A stretch of DNA of 20,197 nt from an uncultured Campylobacter sp. (GTDB lineage Bacteria; Campylobacterota; Campylobacteria; Campylobacterales; Campylobacteraceae): the NCBI RefSeq assembly GCF_938045465.1, contig NZ_CALIBF010000046.1:1-20197 (forward strand), in the 5' to 3' direction. The notes under the pieces were generated by a model. It worked only from the letters and a program-made list of their open reading frames with translations, had not been told where the DNA came from and searched no databases. How positions within the stretch are numbered: position 1 is the stretch's first letter; every line of letters begins with the position of its first letter. A program made the position numbers and the translations under genes. This document shows positions 7,289-15,874 of this stretch, piece by piece.

Positions 7289-8260
7289 ATGAACGGAGCT
7301 ATAAATTTCACTGCGACCTTCTCGCACGGCGTAGAGTGGGGCTGGCCGATAGCGGTTTATCTTTTGCTAGCGGGTATGAGCGGCGGCGCTTTGGTAGTCG
7401 CGATCCTCGTCAAATTTTATAAAAAGCAGACCGAAAGCACGCCGCTGTTTAAGGCTGCGTCGCTGCTATCTTTCGTAGCGATCTTACTCGGTATGGTTTG
7501 TCTGGTAGCCGATTTAGAGCGACCGCTTCTTTTTTGGAAAATTTTGATTAATTATAACTTCACCTCGGTTATGTCCGTGGGCGTGGCGGCGCTTTGCGTC
7601 TATATCCCGCTTAGCTTCGTAGCTTGCCTTTATGCGTTTGAAGCTGATCTTAGCGGATTTTTATCGCGCAGACTTACTTTTTTAAAAGGGCTTTTTGCGC
7701 TCGTAATGAAAATTTTAAACGCGCTTCGCCCGCTGCTTCTTGCGCTTACGCTTGTTTTTGCGGTCGCGATCTGCGCCTATACGGGCTTTTTGATCTCGGT
7801 TTTAGTTAGATTTCCTATCCTTAATACCGCCGTTTTACCTGCGCTTTTCGTGGCATCTGGCTTATCGGCGGGAATTGCGGGCTCAAGCCTCATAGCCGCG
7901 CTTTTCTTTAAAGCGGATCCGCACGGCGGCGATCTTAAAATTTTACACGCGGTCGAGTGGCCGGTTTTGGCGATGGAAATTTTACTAATCGGTATGATTT
8001 TCGTCTCGCTTATCACTGGCAGCGACGTGCAAAAAGCCGCGAGCGTCGCATTTAACGAGGGATTTTATGCGAAGATGTTTTGGCTAGGCGTCGTGGGCGT
8101 AGGCTTTTGCGTACCGCTCGTTTTAAATTTCGCACTGGGCAAAAAGATCGCTCACACCGCGTTTGCGTTCTACGTTAGTGCGCTTGCTAGCGTGGTTGGG
8201 GTATTACTTCTTAGAATGTTTATACTATACGCAGGGCAAACTTACGATATAATAATGTAA
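7289..8260 (+). CDS. mccD: NrfD/PsrC-like quinol dehydrogenase membrane subunit MccD
   Basis: This 323-residue integral membrane protein has about eight or nine helices and belongs to the NrfD/PsrC family. It would oxidise menaquinol and feed electrons to MccC. Family features include an acidic, aromatic N-terminus (HGVEWGWPIAVYLLLAGMSGG), DLERP after the second helix, YTGFL in the middle, and a HAVEWPVLAMEI helix. There are no haem-binding motifs, as expected for this family. It follows mccC by one base, with GGGGGTG serving as the ribosome site inside the mccC end. Length and position match MccD of the W. succinogenes operon. Confidence 0.92.
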   Translation: MNGAINFTATFSHGVEWGWPIAVYLLLAGMSGGALVVAILVKFYKKQTESTPLFKAASLLSFVAILLGMVCLVADLERPLLFWKILINYNFTSVMSVGVAALCVYIPLSFVACLYAFEADLSGFLSRRLTFLKGLFALVMKILNALRPLLLALTLVFAVAICAYTGFLISVLVRFPILNTAVLPALFVASGLSAGIAGSSLIAALFFKADPHGGDLKILHAVEWPVLAMEILLIGMIFVSLITGSDVQKAASVAFNEGFYAKMFWLGVVGVGFCVPLVLNFALGKKIAHTAFAFYVSALASVVGVLLLRMFILYAGQTYDIIM

Positions 8261-8275
8261 AACTGCGGAGGGTTA

Positions 8276-10966
8276 ATGAGCGCGCTAAAAATATTAAAAT
8301 TTTTCATCTCTTACAAGTTTGCGCTCTGCCTCCTCTTTATCCTAGCCGCAGGTGCCGGCGTCGCAACCTTCTTAGAGAGCATTTACGATACGCAAACTGC
8401 TAAAATTTTAGTCTATGAGGCGCGCTGGTACGAGTGCGTCATGGGCGCTGCGACGCTGAGCCTGCTCGGCATAATCATAAAAACCAAAATGTGGCGCCGC
8501 TTCGGCTCCTTCGTGCTTCATGCGGCATTTATCGTTATCTTTGTCGGCGCGGCGCTGACGCGCTATTTCGGCACCGAGGGTGTGCTGCACGTTAGAGCGG
8601 GCGAGAGCGAAAATGAGATGGTGAGCGTCAAACCATACTTGCAAATCCGTACGCAAGACGCGCTGTTTGAGCACCCGCTAAATCTATCTCAGATCGGCGA
8701 TAACGATTTTAGCTTCACGCAAAATATAAATTCTAAAAGCTTCACCGTCAAATTTAGCTCCTACAAACCTGCACCCAAAGGCGAGCAGGGCACGCTTGCG
8801 GTAAAAGCGGGCTTTGAGGGCGGAAGCGAGCAAGAAGCGGAGCTTCGTGGCGGCGCTGGCTGGCTCGGGGAACCTAAAATTTTAAACTTTGACGGCGAGG
8901 AGATAATGCTAAGCTGGGGCTCGAAACTCATAGAACTTCCGTTTGCGGTAAAGCTTTTGAAATTTAAGCTCGAGCGCTACCCGGGCTCGCAAAGCCCATC
9001 ATCCTACGCCAGCGACGTTGAAATTTTAAAAGAGGGCAAAAGCGCGGGGGAGCATGAAATTTATATGAACCATCCGCTAAGCTTTGACGGCTTTAAGCTC
9101 TTTCAATCCTCCTACGATACCGACGAGCTGGGCACGGTGCTGGAGCTTAACCGCGATCCGGGTAAAATCCCCACCTATTTTGGCTATTTCTTGCTTTGCG
9201 TCGGATTTATCGGCAATCTTTTTACTGCGGGCAGCAGGTTTAAAAAGCTCGCTAAATTTATCAAAAATAACGCGCCCGCCGCGCTTCTTTTGATTGCGCC
9301 GCTTTTTTTCAGCATTGAGCTTCGCGCCGCGGATGAAAACTATCTGGCAAACCTTAAAGCCAACTCGCGCGTTCACGCAAACGGCGCGTTTGCGGAGCTT
9401 TTGGTGCAAGATTACATGGGTAGAATCAAGCCGCTTAGCACCGAAGCAAGCGAGATCGTGAATAAAATTTCAGGCACGGATTCGCTCTACGGCTTAAGCG
9501 CCGAGCAGATGATCCTAGGAATGAGCCTAAACCCCGCGTTTTGGCGCGATCAAAAGATCATCAAGATCAAAAACGACGAGATCAAAAAGATGCTAGGCTT
9601 AGCGCCGCAGGAGCGATATGCGAGCTTTAATTCGGTCTTTGATGAAAACGGCAACTACAAGCTCGCGCGCGCCGTGGACGAAGCGAATGAAAAAAGCGCC
9701 TCGCGCCGCAGCGTGCTCGATAACGAGCTGATTAAATTCGACGAGCGGCTAAATATCGCGTATCTGACCTTTAGAGGGGTGTTTTTTAAATTTATCCCCG
9801 TGCCGAACGATCCGCAAAACACCTGGCTCTCGCCGAACGACGCCTTCGCGGATTATAGTATCTCTCCGCAGATCAAAGGCGTGCTAAACGACTATCTAAA
9901 CGGCCTGCAAGACGGAATTTCGGATAATGATTGGACTAAAGCGGATGCAGCACTTGCGGAGCTGAAAAACTACCAAAGAGCCACCTCGGCAGCTATACTT
10001 CCAAGCGAAAACCGCGTCAAGGCTGAGGTGTTTTACAACAAAGCTTCGGTTTTCAAAAAGCTCGTTTATTGCTATATGATACTGGGTGGTATAGCTCTTG
10101 TTTTGGCGCTTTTGGGCGCACTTTGCGGTAAGCGCTTTGCGCTAGCGCAAAAAATTTTATTTGCGGCCTTTGCGATATGTTTTATAGCACATACCCTTGC
10201 GCTTGCGCTGCGCTGGTACGTCGCGGCTCACGCGCCGTGGAGCGATAGCTATGAGTCGATGATCTACATCGGCTGGTCGGCGGCGCTTGCGGGGATCATA
10301 TTTTTTAGGAAGTCCCTACTTACGCTAAGCGCAAGCTGCTTGCTAGCCAGCATCGTGATGCTAGTAGCGCATATGAGCTTTGTAAATCCGCAGATTACTA
10401 ACCTCGTGCCGGTGCTAAAGTCCTATTGGCTTAGCATCCACGTCTCGGTTATCACGGCTAGCTACGGATTTTTGGGGCTTAGCTGCCTGCTTGGGCTTTT
10501 GGCTCTTGTTTTGATGGCGCTTAAAAACAGCGCCAATTGCGAGCGGCTTAACGCTCAGATCAGATATATAACGGCGATAAATGAGATCAGCCTCATCGTG
10601 GGGCTTTCGATGCTGACGCTAGGAAATTTCTTCGGCGGCGTATGGGCGAATGAGAGCTGGGGGCGATACTGGGGCTGGGATAGCAAAGAGACCTGGTCGT
10701 ATGTCTCGATCATCGTCTATGCGATCGTGCTGCATCTGAAATTTATCCCGAAACTCGGCTCTATCTATGTTTATTGCGTGAGTTCGACGCTCGCGTATAG
10801 CTCGATCATAATGACCTATTTCGGCGTAAATTTCTACCTCACCGGCATGCACTCTTACGCCGCGGGCGATACGCCACAGATACCCGCGCCATTTTATTGT
10901 ATAATAGCGGCGGTATTTTTAATAATCGCTCTTGCTTTCAGAGGCAGGGACGTAAAAACGATATAA
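8276..10966 (+). CDS. ccsA1: Fused ResB-CcsA cytochrome c synthase CcsA1
   Basis: This 896-residue System II haem lyase carries haem across the membrane and attaches it to apocytochromes. The N-terminal half is ResB-like: membrane helices near residues 10-30, 50-65 and 78-97, a large periplasmic domain (about 100-300), and further helices near 303-320 and 335-350. The C-terminal half (about 600-890) is CcsA-like, with the tryptophan-rich haem-handling WWD stretch around residues 787-805 (WGRYWGWDSKETWS; W795 is one of its tryptophans) and candidate haem-ligand histidines H652, H722 and H859. In W. succinogenes the CcsA1 encoded in the mcc cluster is needed for attaching haem at the CX15CH site of MccA. 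Its position after mccD and the presence of that site here support the same role. GGAGGG precedes the ATG. Confidence 0.95.
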   Translation: MSALKILKFFISYKFALCLLFILAAGAGVATFLESIYDTQTAKILVYEARWYECVMGAATLSLLGIIIKTKMWRRFGSFVLHAAFIVIFVGAALTRYFGTEGVLHVRAGESENEMVSVKPYLQIRTQDALFEHPLNLSQIGDNDFSFTQNINSKSFTVKFSSYKPAPKGEQGTLAVKAGFEGGSEQEAELRGGAGWLGEPKILNFDGEEIMLSWGSKLIELPFAVKLLKFKLERYPGSQSPSSYASDVEILKEGKSAGEHEIYMNHPLSFDGFKLFQSSYDTDELGTVLELNRDPGKIPTYFGYFLLCVGFIGNLFTAGSRFKKLAKFIKNNAPAALLLIAPLFFSIELRAADENYLANLKANSRVHANGAFAELLVQDYMGRIKPLSTEASEIVNKISGTDSLYGLSAEQMILGMSLNPAFWRDQKIIKIKNDEIKKMLGLAPQERYASFNSVFDENGNYKLARAVDEANEKSASRRSVLDNELIKFDERLNIAYLTFRGVFFKFIPVPNDPQNTWLSPNDAFADYSISPQIKGVLNDYLNGLQDGISDNDWTKADAALAELKNYQRATSAAILPSENRVKAEVFYNKASVFKKLVYCYMILGGIALVLALLGALCGKRFALAQKILFAAFAICFIAHTLALALRWYVAAHAPWSDSYESMIYIGWSAALAGIIFFRKSLLTLSASCLLASIVMLVAHMSFVNPQITNLVPVLKSYWLSIHVSVITASYGFLGLSCLLGLLALVLMALKNSANCERLNAQIRYITAINEISLIVGLSMLTLGNFFGGVWANESWGRYWGWDSKETWSYVSIIVYAIVLHLKFIPKLGSIYVYCVSSTLAYSSIIMTYFGVNFYLTGMHSYAAGDTPQIPAPFYCIIAAVFLIIALAFRGRDVKTI

Positions 10967-10976
10967 AGGAGTAAAT

Positions 10977-11810
10977 TTGAAAAAATTTCTAATAGCGCTT
11001 GCTTTGGCAGCCGCGGCAAACGCGGGCTTTATCAGCGAGGGCATTCAAGCTCAGCAAAGCGGCGATCATAAAAAACTCGCAGAAATTTACGAGCGAGCGT
11101 GCGGTTTGGAAAATAAAGCTTCGGGCTGCTATAATCTAGCCGTTTTGTATTTTGAGGGCACCGGCAACGTAGAGAAAAATTTCGAAAAGGCGATCAGCCT
11201 CTACGAGAAGGCGTGCAGCGCTAAATTTGCGCTTGCGTGCAACAATCTAGGCTATATCTACGAAAGCGGCAACGGCGCGGATCAAAATTTTACCAAAGCC
11301 GCGGCTTATTATGAAAAAGCCTGCAAGGATAACGAAGGCTGCACATCGCTTGGGCTTTTATACGCAAACGGCGCCGGGCTCGCAAAGGACGTCGCTAGGG
11401 CGGCGAGCCTTTATGAGAAGGCCTGCACCTACGGCGATATGATGGGCTGTAACAACCTGGGCTATCTGTATCTGAAAGGCGAAGGCGTGCAGCAAAGCTT
11501 TGCAAAGGCTAAAATTTTTTACGAAAAGGCTTGCGGCGGCGACATCGGCATTGGCTGCAACAATCTGGGCTATCTATACGCCTTCGGGCAGGGGGTGGAC
11601 CAGGATTATAAGCAGGCAAAGCAGCAGTATGAAAAGGCGTGCAGCCTCGGCCACTTCGACGGTTGCAATAATTTAGCCATAATGTATGCCGAGGGTAAGG
11701 GCGTGAAGTCCGATAATGCCAAAGCAAAAGAGTTTTTCAAAAAAAGCTGCGACGGCGGCATCAAGATGGGATGCGAGAATTTGGAATTTTTAAATTCGAT
11801 TAGTAAGTAG
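10977..11810 (+). CDS. Exported Cys-paired Sel1-repeat protein (Hcp-like)
   Basis: Translation starts at TTG, preceded by AAGGAG (10966-10971), which overlaps the ccsA1 stop. The 277-residue product has a signal peptide (to about residue 16, ANA) and then seven Sel1-like repeats of about 36 residues. Each carries a pair of cysteines in the form EKAC-x7-CNNLGYLY, which form intra-repeat disulfides in the Helicobacter Hcp proteins. The third repeat is shorter (ACKDNEGC, five rather than seven residues between cysteines), and the first is one longer. Such solenoids act as protein-binding scaffolds. Its place in the mcc operon suggests a periplasmic helper for assembling the reductase, but no partner can be named. 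Beta-lactamase-type names given to this family are not supported here. Confidence 0.85.
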   Translation: MKKFLIALALAAAANAGFISEGIQAQQSGDHKKLAEIYERACGLENKASGCYNLAVLYFEGTGNVEKNFEKAISLYEKACSAKFALACNNLGYIYESGNGADQNFTKAAAYYEKACKDNEGCTSLGLLYANGAGLAKDVARAASLYEKACTYGDMMGCNNLGYLYLKGEGVQQSFAKAKIFYEKACGGDIGIGCNNLGYLYAFGQGVDQDYKQAKQQYEKACSLGHFDGCNNLAIMYAEGKGVKSDNAKAKEFFKKSCDGGIKMGCENLEFLNSISK

Positions 11811-11841
11811 ATTTAAAACATCAAATTTTTAAGGAGATAGT

Positions 11842-12966
11842 ATGATTTTACGTTCGTTTTTAGCTTCGGCTGCGCTCGTTGCGTTCGTTTTCGGTGCCTC
11901 GATGGACGGGGCCAATAAACCGGCAAAGCCTATGTTTCAAAGCGTGGATCCTAGCAAAGCTACGCTCGTAGGAAGCGGCGAGGGCAAAGAATACTGCGCC
12001 GTTTGCGGAATGAATTTGGTTAAATTCTATAAAACTAACCACGTTTGGAACGGCAAGCAAGTAGCTTCTCTGCACTGCTTGTACGAGATTACGGAGGGAA
12101 AAATTCCAAGCGATGCACAGGTCGTCGATACGAAAAATCTAAATTTGATCGACGTAAATAAAGCCTTTTACGTCGTGGGCAGCAAGGTCAAAGGCACGAT
12201 GACGCGAAATAGCAAATACGCCTTTTCAACCGAGGCCGACGCGAAAGAATTCCAAGCCGAAAACGGCGGCGAGATAATGAGCTTCGCCAAGGCCTACGAG
12301 ATTGCGGGGCAGGATTTCGAGGGCGATAACAAGATGATTAAAGCCAAGCGCGAGGGCGGCGTTTACGCGCACGGTAAGGAATTTTACGAAGCAAACTGCG
12401 CTAAAACTGAAGCGAAAAACTTCAAAGCCATCTCCGAGCTTAAAGCTCATCTCAAAAATGTTTGCGACGCAAAAGGCGCGAGCAAGGAGCCTGAGTACGA
12501 CAAACACCTGCAAGCTGCGGCGCTGTATCTATGGGATGCGCCGGCAAATTTAGGCAGCAGCGGTAAAGATACAAAAGCGAAAAAACCTGAAAAGATCGTC
12601 GTGCCGCAAGGCGCTAAATGCCCGGTCTGCGGCATGCTAGTGGGTAAAAACCCTAACTGGGCGGCGATGATAGAGATTCAAGGCGGCGAGAACTTGTATT
12701 TTGACGGCGTGAAAGATCTGATGAAATATTACTTCCAAAAGGGCAAGGGCTTTGATAAAATTTTCGTAACCGACTACTACAAGCTACATAAGATCGATGC
12801 TAAAAGCGCTTTTTACGTGCTTGGCTCAAACGTCCTAGGGCCGATGGGCGACGAGCTTATTCCATTTGATAGCGAGAGCGCGGCTAAGACCTTCGCTAAA
12901 GATCACGGAGGCAAGAGCGTACTTAAATTTGATGAAATTCAAGAGAGCGTAATAGAAGGGCTATGA
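11842..12966 (+). CDS. Double-NosL-domain protein, likely Cu(I) chaperone
   Basis: The 374-residue product has a signal peptide (to about residue 20) and two NosL-like domains, at about 40-150 and 250-360. Each begins with CxVCGM (C52-C55-M57 and C260-C263-M265). NosL proteins bind Cu(I) through such Cys/Met residues and deliver it to nitrous oxide reductase. No nosZ is present here, and the copper enzyme in the operon is MccA, so delivery of Cu(I) to MccA is the likely job. The middle segment (about 175-232) looks like a monohaem cytochrome c fold (GKEFYEANCAKTE ... AAALYLW), but the expected CxxCH reads CAKTE at 186-190, so it cannot bind haem covalently. AAGGAG precedes the ATG by a few bases. 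The stop overlaps the next start (ATGA). Confidence 0.85.
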   Translation: MILRSFLASAALVAFVFGASMDGANKPAKPMFQSVDPSKATLVGSGEGKEYCAVCGMNLVKFYKTNHVWNGKQVASLHCLYEITEGKIPSDAQVVDTKNLNLIDVNKAFYVVGSKVKGTMTRNSKYAFSTEADAKEFQAENGGEIMSFAKAYEIAGQDFEGDNKMIKAKREGGVYAHGKEFYEANCAKTEAKNFKAISELKAHLKNVCDAKGASKEPEYDKHLQAAALYLWDAPANLGSSGKDTKAKKPEKIVVPQGAKCPVCGMLVGKNPNWAAMIEIQGGENLYFDGVKDLMKYYFQKGKGFDKIFVTDYYKLHKIDAKSAFYVLGSNVLGPMGDELIPFDSESAAKTFAKDHGGKSVLKFDEIQESVIEGL

Positions 12967-13151
12967 GGCTCATTTGCGCTTTAACGATCTTTTTTGCCGC
13001 CCTTTACGCGCTCATTGCGGTGCATTATGTAAGCTTTGATCGCGCAAAGGGCGAGCAGTGCCTGCAAAAGCTCGCGCGCGAGATAAAGGACGTGCGGCTC
13101 TCAAGTAGCTTTAAGAGCAAGGCCTATGCGGAGTTCGTCTATGATAAGTAA
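12963..13151 (+). CDS. Small single-helix protein (62 residues)
   Basis: I do not recognise a family. The product has one hydrophobic N-terminal segment (about 4-22), either a membrane anchor or an uncleaved signal, followed by a 40-residue basic, helical region with one cysteine (EQCLQ). The start overlaps the upstream stop in ATGA, and the end overlaps the permease gene by 11 bases. It is thus in a chain of coupled genes and is very probably translated. Being next to the FtsX-type permease, it could be a small subunit of that transporter. Confidence 0.7.
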   Translation: MRLICALTIFFAALYALIAVHYVSFDRAKGEQCLQKLAREIKDVRLSSSFKSKAYAEFVYDK

Positions 13152-14250
13152 AAATTTTATCGACTACTCCGTAATTCTGCTGCGAAAAGACAGAGCCGAT
13201 CACTCCTTTAGCTTCGCGATCTTCGCCTTTATTGTTTTTATTTTAAGCTCGGTGCTTTTTATCTCGGGCTCCATTCAAAACGATCTCGAAAAGGTCGTCA
13301 AGCTCAGACCCGACATCGTCGTAGAGGCTCTGCGCGCGGGCAAACGCGATCTGATGCACGACGGCTATATCTACGACATCTCCAAAATCGCGGGCGTCAG
13401 CGAAGTGCAGGGCGCCGTGGACGGGATGTATTACTTCGCTCAAAAGCGCGTTTGGTTTCATATCGTAGGCGACGAAAGCCTGAGCGAAAACGAAATGATC
13501 GTAGGCGAGGGGGTAAAAGCGGCGATGGGCGAGTGGTACTACGAGGATGAGTTTCACTTCTTAACCGAACAGCGCCTAATCGCGATTAAGATCAATAAAA
13601 TTTCGCCGCACGAAAGCAACATCGTCTCAAACGACGTGATCTATCTCAACCCCGATACCGCGCGCGAGGTGCTAAGCCTGAAGGAGGGCGAATACACCAA
13701 GCTCTACGTAAGCGTGCCCAACCCCAACGAAGTAAGCGAAGTGGCGCTTAAGATCGTAAATTTATACCCCAACACGGAGGCCCTTAGCGCGGAGGACGCG
13801 GTAGCCGAAGTGAGGCATCTGTATTATTACAAGGGCGGAATTTTTATGGTGCTTTACGCCGTGGCGATGATCTCGTTTTTCATCTTGCTGAAAAATCAAA
13901 TTTCGCTCGCATACGGCGAGAAGAAAAAGGAGATCGCGATCTTGCGCAGCATCGGCTTTTGTATAAAGGACATCATCGCGATGAAATTTATTCAAAATTT
14001 CATCGTCTCGCTAAGTGCGTATCTGCTCGGCGTCGCGGGCGCTTATGCTTATGTTTTTATCCTGGATGCGCCGCTTTTGCGCGATATATTCTTAGGCGGC
14101 GAGCTGCGAAATTTCATCACCTTCACGCCCGCGATAAATTTCAATATGCTCTTTTTGATCTTCGTCTTTAGCGTGATCCCGTTTTTAGCCTTCGTCATCA
14201 TCCCTTCGTGGCGCATCGCTATAGGCGATATGAGCGAGGCGGTCAAATGA
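13141..14250 (+). CDS. FtsX/LolCE-type ABC transporter permease
   Basis: This 369-residue protein has one N-terminal helix (about 22-45), a large periplasmic domain (about 46-225) and three C-terminal helices (about 228-250, 283-305 and 333-356), the MacB/LolC/FtsX arrangement. KKKEIAILRSIGF, after the second helix, is the family's coupling element. Members extract lipoproteins, export small molecules or work by mechanotransmission across the periplasm, rather than importing classic nutrients. An in-frame ATG at 13126 would add five residues, but the start at 13141 is typical of the tight overlaps in this cluster, so I choose it. The stop overlaps the ATPase start in ATGA. By analogy with NosFY, the pair may serve metal-site maturation of MccA. 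That role is inferred. Confidence 0.85.
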   Translation: MISKNFIDYSVILLRKDRADHSFSFAIFAFIVFILSSVLFISGSIQNDLEKVVKLRPDIVVEALRAGKRDLMHDGYIYDISKIAGVSEVQGAVDGMYYFAQKRVWFHIVGDESLSENEMIVGEGVKAAMGEWYYEDEFHFLTEQRLIAIKINKISPHESNIVSNDVIYLNPDTAREVLSLKEGEYTKLYVSVPNPNEVSEVALKIVNLYPNTEALSAEDAVAEVRHLYYYKGGIFMVLYAVAMISFFILLKNQISLAYGEKKKEIAILRSIGFCIKDIIAMKFIQNFIVSLSAYLLGVAGAYAYVFILDAPLLRDIFLGGELRNFITFTPAINFNMLFLIFVFSVIPFLAFVIIPSWRIAIGDMSEAVK

Positions 14251-14924
14251 GCAAGATAGAGATCAAGCAGCTTTTTAAAATTTACAACGAGGGCAGGGCG
14301 AACGAGTTTCGCGCTTTAAAAAACATAAGCCTAAGCGTCGAAGAGGGGCAGATCGTAATCTTAAAAGGCGTTAGCGGCAGCGGCAAAAGCACGCTTCTAT
14401 CCATCATAGGCGCGCTTGCTAAGCCTAGCAGCGGCGAGGTTTTGGTGGACGGCGCAAACGTCTCCAAGCTCGCCGATATCGAAAGCTCCGCGTATCGCCA
14501 TAAAAAAATCGGCTTTATCTTTCAGTCTTTCAACCTGCTTGAGGCGCTTAGCGTCTATAAAAACGTCCTTGCGCCGCTTAGTCTTGAGCGGCTGAGCAGA
14601 GATGAGCTTGGCGCGCGCATAGACGAAGCGATGCAGATCGCCAATATCGCGCATAAAAAAGATCAGATCGTCTCGAGCCTTAGCGGCGGCGAGAAGCAGC
14701 GCTGCGCCATCGCTAGGGCGCTCGTGATGAATCCGCAGATCATCTTAGCCGACGAGCCGACGGCAAATTTGGACAAACAAAACTCGCTCGGTTTCATCGA
14801 GATGCTCTCAAAGCTCAAAGAGCTTAAAAAGACCGTTTTGATCGCGACGCACGATATACTCTTCGACGAGCTAAGCTTCGTGGATCGATACGTGTTTTTA
14901 AAAGACGGAAAAATTTCAGCATGA
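14247..14924 (+). CDS. LolD/MacB-type ABC transporter ATPase
   Basis: The 225-residue nucleotide-binding subunit has all motifs: Walker A GVSGSGKST (41-49), Q-loop Q93, signature LSGGEKQR (145-152), Walker B IILADE (165-170) with PTANLD, and switch H202 (ATHD). The PTANLD D-loop and overall length match the LolD/FtsE/MacB class, which pairs with FtsX-type permeases such as the gene just upstream. The longer reading from 14208 is rejected, because the ATG at 14247 overlaps the permease stop (ATGA) and gives the usual N-terminus MSKIEIKQLFKIY. The end overlaps the next start (ATGA at 14921-14924), so the transporter and the next membrane protein are made together. Confidence 0.93.
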   Translation: MSKIEIKQLFKIYNEGRANEFRALKNISLSVEEGQIVILKGVSGSGKSTLLSIIGALAKPSSGEVLVDGANVSKLADIESSAYRHKKIGFIFQSFNLLEALSVYKNVLAPLSLERLSRDELGARIDEAMQIANIAHKKDQIVSSLSGGEKQRCAIARALVMNPQIILADEPTANLDKQNSLGFIEMLSKLKELKKTVLIATHDILFDELSFVDRYVFLKDGKISA

Positions 14925-15874
14925 GCGTATTTTTATCGGGTAGCGTGATCGCGTTTTTGGCCGTGGAGCTGATCGTAATAGCGCTGATGGCGATCTCGCA
15001 GTTTCACATCGTGCGGATCATGCGCTACTGGGACTTTAACGCCACCTCAAATTTACAATACGCCCTGGAGAAAAGAAACTATCTCATAAACACCATTTTG
15101 TTCTTCACGATAGCGTGCAAGATCATTTTGTTTATATTTTTCGCGCTCTGCCTAAACGAGCTCTCTTCGATCGTGCCCGGCGCGATGTGCTCCGCAGGCG
15201 TCGTGGGCTCGAACCGCTACGGCAATATCCTACTGCTTTTAAAAATTTTACTGATCTTCGGCTTTGGGCTCTGGCTTATTTTAAACAGCCTCGATCTTAA
15301 AGCGGGCAAATTTCCCTATCTAAAGCGCAAATACCTGATCTTTACCATTCTTTTTACTGGCGTTTTGGCGGAGTTTATTTTAGAAATTCTATTTTTTACC
15401 AATATCCCGTTGCGTGTGCCGGTGTTTTGCTGCTCGGTCGTATTTCGCGCGCCGAAGCTTCCGTTCGGCTACACGCAGGCGCTTTTGGCGACCTTTTTCT
15501 ACGCGATATTAGGCGCCATTTTGATCTTAAATTTCTTAAAGCAGTCGATGGCGAGTTTTACTCTGAATTTGCTCTTTTTGTTCGTCGCATACTACGCGAT
15601 CACCTATTTTTTCGGGCTTTACGTTTACGAACAGCCCAATCACAAATGCCCGTATTGTATGCTTTTGAAGGATTATTACTTCGTCGGCTATGCGATTTGG
15701 GGCTCGCTGTTTTTGGGTATATTTTTCGGCATCGTGCCGTTTTTAACGGAGCTCATTACTAAGCGTGCCTATACCCACCTGCTTAAATACTCCTCGTTCT
15801 GGCTCATTCTAAACGCGCTCATCTGCAGCGCCTACGTCGTCAAATACTACTTCGTGCGGGGCGCGCTGCTATGA
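14921..15874 (+). CDS. Polytopic membrane protein with CPYC motif
   Basis: I do not recognise a family. The 317-residue product has about eight membrane segments and few charged residues. Cysteines are clustered at GAMCSAG (about residue 84), VFCCSV (about 169) and HKCPYCML (about 244), the last a CxxC with a preceding His at the end of a membrane segment. Such an arrangement can bind Cu(I) or act as a thiol redox pair. It lies between the ABC ATPase and a degenerate NosL protein, with ATGA overlaps at both ends, so it is likely part of the same machine. Possible roles are a copper carrier through the inner membrane, a thiol-disulfide protein that keeps MccA cysteines reduced, or a third transporter subunit. 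Confidence 0.8.
   Translation: MSVFLSGSVIAFLAVELIVIALMAISQFHIVRIMRYWDFNATSNLQYALEKRNYLINTILFFTIACKIILFIFFALCLNELSSIVPGAMCSAGVVGSNRYGNILLLLKILLIFGFGLWLILNSLDLKAGKFPYLKRKYLIFTILFTGVLAEFILEILFFTNIPLRVPVFCCSVVFRAPKLPFGYTQALLATFFYAILGAILILNFLKQSMASFTLNLLFLFVAYYAITYFFGLYVYEQPNHKCPYCMLLKDYYFVGYAIWGSLFLGIFFGIVPFLTELITKRAYTHLLKYSSFWLILNALICSAYVVKYYFVRGALL

Noticed and set aside
6580..8260. Part of an nrf nitrite-reductase or polysulfide-reductase operon
   Set aside because: No NrfA or PsrA is encoded here; the NrfC/NrfD-type pair follows mccAB and precedes ccsA1, as in mcc clusters.
11842..12966. Genuine cytochrome c in the NosL protein
   Set aside because: The haem motif is broken (CAKTE), so covalent haem attachment is not expected.
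14208..14246. N-terminal extension of the ABC ATPase
   Set aside because: The added residues lie inside the permease gene and lack family similarity; the ATGA start at 14247 is standard.
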